Source of the DNA: Sphingobacteriales bacterium
GTDB lineage: Bacteria; Bacteroidota; Bacteroidia; Chitinophagales; Chitinophagaceae
DNA length: 11,055 nucleotides
Direction of reading: 5' to 3'
NCBI GenBank assembly: GCA_024640385.1
Contig: JAHEFC010000101.1
Location: 1 to 11,055, forward strand
The notes below the pieces were generated by a model. That model was not told the origin of the DNA, searched no databases, and worked only from the letters and a program-made list of their open reading frames with translations. Positions 7,046 through 11,055 of this stretch are shown in pieces (positions within the stretch are counted from its first letter, which is position 1; every line of letters begins with the position of its first letter). Position numbers and translations under genes: made by a program.

Positions 7046-9454
7046 CTATTTTATATAAGCGATTGTTGTCTTTCCGATATGACCATTGAAGGCGAATGGA
7101 GCCTGGTTGTAATAATCCAGTGCCACCGGTGAATCGTGATCGATACCTATATCAAAAGTTGCATTGGAAGTGAAGTGGAGCGACATGGCAGCGGGCACCT
7201 GGCCCTGCCCAACCACCTGGCCATTCACCCTTAAAGTAATATCCATTGGTCCGCCAATGCCTTTTACAAGTTTTGATTCAACTTCTATTTTTTGCTTTCC
7301 TGTGGCTAGTTTGCCTTTGGATCTAACCTTGGTACGCTGAACTTCAAACAGGTTGAACTCATAACTAAGTACACCATTCTTCATATAACAGGTAACCCCA
7401 CCCGAAAATCCAGCCAGCGCATATAGTACACCGTTAGCATTAGAAGGCACATCCACTTCCATGGTCACCAGGCTACTGTTCTTTCCCAACTTAGGTGCAG
7501 CTGATTCAGGCATCCTTGTAATCGGGGCATTGAAAGACCATTCAGTGAGGGACGGTGCCGGAGCATCTTCCGGATGGAACATGGCTGTTGACCACAAACC
7601 ACCGCCAATCGGCATATTCTTGTTCTTCTTTGATTCCTCTATGAAAAGAGCCTTCAGTTCCTCCAATTTTTCCGGATTCTTTGCTGCGAGGTCGTTCGAC
7701 TGACTCCAGTCTTCATCGATATTATATAGCTCCCATTTATCTGTTAATGGTGACCATTCCTTAATTCCCTTTGGCATGCCACTCACCCAGGGTTCACGTG
7801 GCCCTGGTGCACTGGCAAACCAGCCGTCGTGGTAAATACCCCGGCTTGCCATGATGTCGAAGAATTGCGTTTGACGAGTCCCCTTTGCCTTTGGATCATC
7901 GAAGCTATAGACCATGCTTACACCGGCAATCGGGTCCTGTTTAAAACAGTTCACCACACTCGGAGCTTTGATCTTTAATAGTTCGTATATAGTTGGTACA
8001 ATATCTATCACATGATGAAACTGCGGCCTGGGCGTTGCATCTGCTTTAATACGTTTTGGCCAGGACACTGCCATTGGCTGACGAACACCACCAAAATAAG
8101 AACCCATTAATTTGGTTCCCTGGTAGGGTGTACTTCCTGCCCAGGCCCAGCCTGCATGATACATATTGTCGGTCTTAGGGCCGCCAAGCGCATCAAGCCC
8201 ACCTAATTCATTCAGGGCATTGATATGTTGTGTGATGGTTGTAGGAATGCCATTTTGTGCTAGCTGTTCACTGATAGTGCCATTCAAGCCTTCAGATGAA
8301 GAACCATTATCCCCCCAGATATAAAAAATCAAAGTATTGTCCAGTTCACCCTGTTGTTCAATTTCGTCTATGATACGACCTGCATTATAGTCTGCATGTT
8401 CTGCGAAGCCGGCGAAGACCTCCATCAACCTTCTCTGAAAAGGCTTCTCAGCTTCGGGAATCGACTCCCATGAAGCCATCGATGCCGGACGGGGAGTGAG
8501 TTGCGCATTCTGCGGGATCCAACCTTTCTCTTTCGCACGTTTGAAAGTACGTTCACGGTATTTGTCCCAGCCATCATCAAATTTGCCTTTGTATTTATCC
8601 GCCCATTCTTTCATTACCTGGTGTGGTCCATGTGCTGCACCGGGAGCCCAATACATCAGAAATGGCCTATCCGGTGCATATGCTTTCTGCTCACGGAGCC
8701 AGGTGATGGCATCGTCCGCAATGTCTTCTGTAAGGTGGTAGCCTTTTTTAGGTTCCTGTATTACGGCAGTAGTGTTTCGGGTAAGCGTAGGCTCATACTG
8801 TGAAGCTTCTCCGGCCAGGAAACCATAGAAATATTCAAATCCATATCCTGTGGGCCAATATTCAAAAGGTCCCTTGTTGGTGATCTGTTCTTCGGGTGTA
8901 TTATGCCATTTTCCAAACGCAGAAGTGTTGTACCCATAATTCTTCAGCACTTCAGCTACAGTCGCAGAAGTCTTTGGAATGATTCCACTAAACCCGTCAA
9001 AATCGTTAGCGATCGCCGAGATCTGACCATTGCCAACAAAAGTGTGATTGCGCCCTGTGAGTAGCGCCGCCCTGGTAGGCGAACACATGGCAGTAGAATG
9101 AAAACGATTGTAGGAGATGCCCATACTAGCTACCCTGCTGAGAGTAGGTGTATTGATTTCACCGCCATAGGTAGAAGCAGTACCCGGTCCAACATCATCC
9201 ATCAGGATGATCAGGATATTCGGCGCATCATCAGGCAGATGCCTGGGCTCTACACGTTTTTTGTATGTGGATGTTTCCATCGTCAGGCCTGCCGTTGAAG
9301 CAGAAGGTACTGGAGGAAAAGGAAGTACATCCCCAGACTCATCCAATGCATTTGCAGTACTGCCTGAGGCTGTATCGTCAGTCTGGTTTTGCCCCGGATT
9401 GTTATTGCATCCGATGGCAAGAGCAATGGTGAATACAAGAAATATGAATCTCAT
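7046..9454 (-). CDS. Lipoprotein arylsulfatase 2 (type I sulfatase, AtsA-like)
   Basis: An 802-residue sulfate ester hydrolase. The signal M-R-F-I-F-L-V-F-T-I-A-L-A-I-G-C has a good lipobox, so Cys16 should carry the lipid. An Asn/Asp/Ser-rich linker (about 17-55) precedes the core (about 77-625). The core has M-D-D-V-G (Asp86, Asp87 for calcium), C-S-P-T-R (Cys124 for formylglycine, Arg128), G-R-N-H, F-G-K-W-H (Lys182, His184), A-A-H-G-P (His275), G-D-N-G (Asp382, Asn383), and G-T-K-L with Lys448 as the probable late catalytic Lys. All expected active-site residues are present. The LamG-like C-terminal domain is about 650-802 and ends P-F-A-F-N-G-H-I-G. By eye it is much closer to the partial sulfatase at the right edge than to sulfatase 1: both have Y-H-A-G-W-A-W-A-G and F-G-G after the Lys. 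It starts at ATG 9454, 18 bases after the small charged gene. The substrate is not shown; aryl or alkyl sulfates are likely for this type. Confidence 0.96.
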   Translation of the reverse strand: MRFIFLVFTIALAIGCNNNPGQNQTDDTASGSTANALDESGDVLPFPPVPSASTAGLTMETSTYKKRVEPRHLPDDAPNILIILMDDVGPGTASTYGGEINTPTLSRVASMGISYNRFHSTAMCSPTRAALLTGRNHTFVGNGQISAIANDFDGFSGIIPKTSATVAEVLKNYGYNTSAFGKWHNTPEEQITNKGPFEYWPTGYGFEYFYGFLAGEASQYEPTLTRNTTAVIQEPKKGYHLTEDIADDAITWLREQKAYAPDRPFLMYWAPGAAHGPHQVMKEWADKYKGKFDDGWDKYRERTFKRAKEKGWIPQNAQLTPRPASMASWESIPEAEKPFQRRLMEVFAGFAEHADYNAGRIIDEIEQQGELDNTLIFYIWGDNGSSSEGLNGTISEQLAQNGIPTTITQHINALNELGGLDALGGPKTDNMYHAGWAWAGSTPYQGTKLMGSYFGGVRQPMAVSWPKRIKADATPRPQFHHVIDIVPTIYELLKIKAPSVVNCFKQDPIAGVSMVYSFDDPKAKGTRQTQFFDIMASRGIYHDGWFASAPGPREPWVSGMPKGIKEWSPLTDKWELYNIDEDWSQSNDLAAKNPEKLEELKALFIEESKKNKNMPIGGGLWSTAMFHPEDAPAPSLTEWSFNAPITRMPESAAPKLGKNSSLVTMEVDVPSNANGVLYALAGFSGGVTCYMKNGVLSYEFNLFEVQRTKVRSKGKLATGKQKIEVESKLVKGIGGPMDITLRVNGQVVGQGQVPAAMSLHFTSNATFDIGIDHDSPVALDYYNQAPFAFNGHIGKTTIAYIK
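7414..7441 (-). repeat. 28-base block identical to 10246-10273
   Basis: This block lies in the C-terminal domain of sulfatase 2 and encodes N-A-N-G-V-L-Y-A-L (672-680). It is identical over 28 bases to a block in the partial sulfatase, including the third base of every codon. The flanking bases differ on both sides. It is a conserved or converted segment within paralogous genes, not a mobile repeat. Confidence 0.85.
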
Positions 9455-9472
9455 TATTGTTGATTTAAAGTA

Positions 9473-9853
9473 TCAGAGGACGAGTTTTGTAAGCTTGATC
9501 TTCCTTCTCATATGGTTGGAAGTTTTCTTCAATTCCTTCCTGGTATCATCGAATTTCTTATCGTTCCCAAACATCTTGTCAATGTCGTTATCCCTTTTAT
9601 CGAATAACCTGTCAACTTCCTTATCGCGGTCGTCCTGATTTTTTGATTTCTTATCCAGATCAACCAAGTCATCCGCCAGTTTGCTGTTGATGGATTCATA
9701 ATCCTTTTTTTGTTTTGAATCCAGTTTAACGCCCTCTGTATTATTCAGGTCAGATAACAGCGATTTTTTGTTCATTGACTGGGCAGAAAGGGACTGAATG
9801 GTAAAGACACAGAAAAACAGGAGGAAGAATTTTGTCAGATTTTTGTTCTGCAT
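9473..9853 (-). CDS. Small secreted, highly charged helical protein
   Basis: I do not recognise this 126-residue protein. It has a signal peptide (M-Q-N-K-N-L-T-K-F-F..., cleavage likely near S-L-S-A-Q at about 24-25). The mature chain of about 100 residues is almost entirely Asp, Lys, Glu, Arg, Asn and Leu, with no Cys and little aromatic content. It looks alpha-helical, with a Lys-rich tail K-K-T-S-N-H-M-R-R-K-I-K-L. The segment K-L-D-S-K-Q-K-K-D-Y-E-S-I (43-55) loosely recalls the L-T-x-x-Q motif of Spy/CpxP-like periplasmic helical proteins, but that is only a resemblance. It sits between two paralogous sulfatases, 30 bases after one and 18 before the other, so it is probably co-expressed with them. 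A chaperone, adaptor or metal-binding role is conceivable but unproven. The ATG at 9853 has an A-rich leader. Confidence 0.8.
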   Translation of the reverse strand: MQNKNLTKFFLLFFCVFTIQSLSAQSMNKKSLLSDLNNTEGVKLDSKQKKDYESINSKLADDLVDLDKKSKNQDDRDKEVDRLFDKRDNDIDKMFGNDKKFDDTRKELKKTSNHMRRKIKLTKLVL

Positions 9854-9883
9854 GATTGTATTTTTTATTGATGTTTTTTTGAA

Positions 9884-11055
9884 TTACAACAGATCCACCT
9901 TAACCCTGCTGATCTTTCCATTGAATCTGAAAGGTGCTTTTTTATTGTACCGGAGTGAAACAGAAGAACCCATATCAACGCCCACATCAAAAGTCTCACT
10001 GGCACTGAATGCGGCCGGGACAGTACGGGCCACGGTGCCTTTTGCAACTTCCCTTCCGTCAACCTTTATTGTGATATCTCCGGGTCCCATCGGTTTTGGG
10101 ATCAGAGAGGTGATTTCAATCCTATGCTTTCCCGGAGAAAGCTTTTCTCTGGTTTCGATCGTATATCTCTCGATGATCATCATGTTGTATTCATACACCA
10201 GCTTCCCGTTCTCTAAAAAAACGGTAAGACCTGCACCTGCGCCTCCCAGCGCATATAGTACACCGTTAGCATTTACCGGAACGTCTACATCAATAGATAC
10301 GTTATTACTTTTCTTGCCAAGACCAGGAGCAGTGAATTCAGGCATACGCTTGGTATTTTCATCAAAAACCCAGCTTTTATAAGGAGAAGTGATCACGTCT
10401 TCAGGATGTAACCTCAACCAGATGCCCGCACCAATTGGAAAATCCTTGTTATCCTTTGCCTGCTCAATAAACAGCTCTTTCATTTTCTTTAGCTTTTCAG
10501 GTTCTTTAGCCGCAAGGTCATTGAACTGCGTATAGTCATCATTCAGATTATACAGTTCCCAAACGTCTTTTTTTGAATCCCATTTATCCAGGCCAGCCTG
10601 AGCAGGTATCCAGGGATATAAGGGTCCAAATGTGCAGGCGTACCATCCGTCCTGGTAAATACCACGGCTTCCGTTATTATCAAAAAATTGCGTCTTAGGA
10701 GCAGCAGGTGCTTTTGCGTTATCGAACGTGTATTTCATACTGACCCCATCCATCGGGATCTGGGTAAATCCATTCACGATCTTAGGAGGTGTAATTCCCA
10801 GTACATCATAGATAGTGGGAACAATATCATTTACGTGGTGAAACTGGGAACGAGGTACTTTATCTGGCTTGATGCTTTTAGGCCAGCTGATCACCATCGG
10901 GTTTCTTGTACCGCCGAAATGTGAAGCCACCAGTTTGGTATGCCTGAATGGCGTATTGCCGGCCCAGGCCCAACCAGCATGATAAATATTGTCTGTCAGC
11001 GGCGTGCCTAATGCATCAAGACCACCGATTTTCTGCAGGGCGGCCAACTGCTGTG
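9884..11055 (-). CDS. Arylsulfatase 3, C-terminal part (cut by window edge)
   Basis: About 390 codons of a sulfatase are visible, ending at TAA 9884-9886. The reading frame stays open to the last base, so the gene continues to the right; the in-frame TTG at 11047 is an internal Leu, not a start. What is seen corresponds to roughly residue 410 onward of sulfatase 2. It includes G-G-L-D-A-L-G, Y-H-A-G-W-A-W-A-G, N-T-P-F-R-H-T-K-L (probable late catalytic Lys at about 10934-10936), S-H-F-G-G-T-R, D-I-V-P-T-I-Y and W-E-L-Y-N. A LamG-like C-terminal domain (from about 10345 to the end) closes with F-R-F-N-G-K-I-S-R-V. The formylglycine Cys and calcium Asp pair lie outside the window, so activity cannot be judged here. 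It appears to be a paralog of sulfatase 2. Membrane anchoring cannot be seen. Confidence 0.94.
   Translation of the reverse strand, partial: QQLAALQKIGGLDALGTPLTDNIYHAGWAWAGNTPFRHTKLVASHFGGTRNPMVISWPKSIKPDKVPRSQFHHVNDIVPTIYDVLGITPPKIVNGFTQIPMDGVSMKYTFDNAKAPAAPKTQFFDNNGSRGIYQDGWYACTFGPLYPWIPAQAGLDKWDSKKDVWELYNLNDDYTQFNDLAAKEPEKLKKMKELFIEQAKDNKDFPIGAGIWLRLHPEDVITSPYKSWVFDENTKRMPEFTAPGLGKKSNNVSIDVDVPVNANGVLYALGGAGAGLTVFLENGKLVYEYNMMIIERYTIETREKLSPGKHRIEITSLIPKPMGPGDITIKVDGREVAKGTVARTVPAAFSASETFDVGVDMGSSVSLRYNKKAPFRFNGKISRVKVDLL
10246..10273 (-). repeat. 28-base block identical to 7414-7441
   Basis: This is the second copy of the block described at 7414-7441. It encodes N-A-N-G-V-L-Y-A-L in the LamG-like domain of the partial sulfatase. 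The two genes differ in many codons just outside it. Confidence 0.85.

Noticed and set aside
9798..10382. 194-residue plus-strand open frame
   Set aside because: It overlaps the partial sulfatase and the small secreted gene, both clearly coding on the minus strand, and its translation shows no domain.
11045..11047. TTG as a start for a separate 387-residue protein
   Set aside because: The frame continues upstream (Gln-Gln-Leu...) and the protein aligns with the middle of sulfatase 2, so this is an internal Leu of a gene cut by the window edge.

Overview
The window looks like chromosomal DNA of an aerobic-type Bacteroidota, most likely from the Chitinophaga/Niastella end of the phylum (inference). 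The clues are AT-leaning sequence, A-rich leaders without a clear Shine-Dalgarno sequence, signal peptides ending in A-Q, lipoprotein signals on large enzymes, and an OmpA protein with thrombospondin type-3 repeats. Every gene I can support lies on the minus strand, so transcription runs from high to low coordinates. Nothing on the plus strand is convincing.

In transcription order the genes are: (1) the C-terminal half of an arylsulfatase that runs off the right edge (9884-11055); (2) a small secreted, highly charged protein (9473-9853); (3) a complete lipoprotein arylsulfatase (7046-9454); (4) a small secreted DUF2541-like protein (6573-7004); (5) a two-helix DUF502 membrane protein (5970-6545); (6) an outer-membrane barrel of the Phenol_MetA_deg/'transporter' type, starting at GTG four bases after the previous stop (5132-5965); (7) a second complete lipoprotein arylsulfatase of a different subtype (2652-5057); (8) a fusion of a similar barrel, four thrombospondin type-3 repeats and an OmpA-like domain (908-2596); (9) a coiled-coil OmpA-family lipoprotein (38-793). 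Gaps between genes are mostly 4-55 bases and at most about 115. I see no recognisable Bacteroidota promoter in the gaps, so this is probably one long operon whose promoter lies beyond the right edge. The largest gap, between the last two genes, holds a strong stem-loop that may end or process part of the transcript.

The genes suggest an envelope system for sulfate esters. The two complete sulfatases are AtsA/PAS-like and carry the C-x-P-S/T-R formylglycine signature. They should be tethered by lipid to an envelope membrane. Each sulfatase carries a C-terminal beta-sandwich that could recognise substrate or surface. Two related outer-membrane barrels, one with an OmpA anchor domain, could bring in or sense the substrate. 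There is no SusC/SusD pair, no glycoside hydrolase, and no formylglycine-generating enzyme in view. This argues against an ordinary sulfated-polysaccharide locus and for small aryl or alkyl sulfates, or another hydrophobic sulfated compound; that is inference. No RNA genes, mobile elements, CRISPR arrays or attachment sites were seen, and no stretch over 300 bases lacks a gene.
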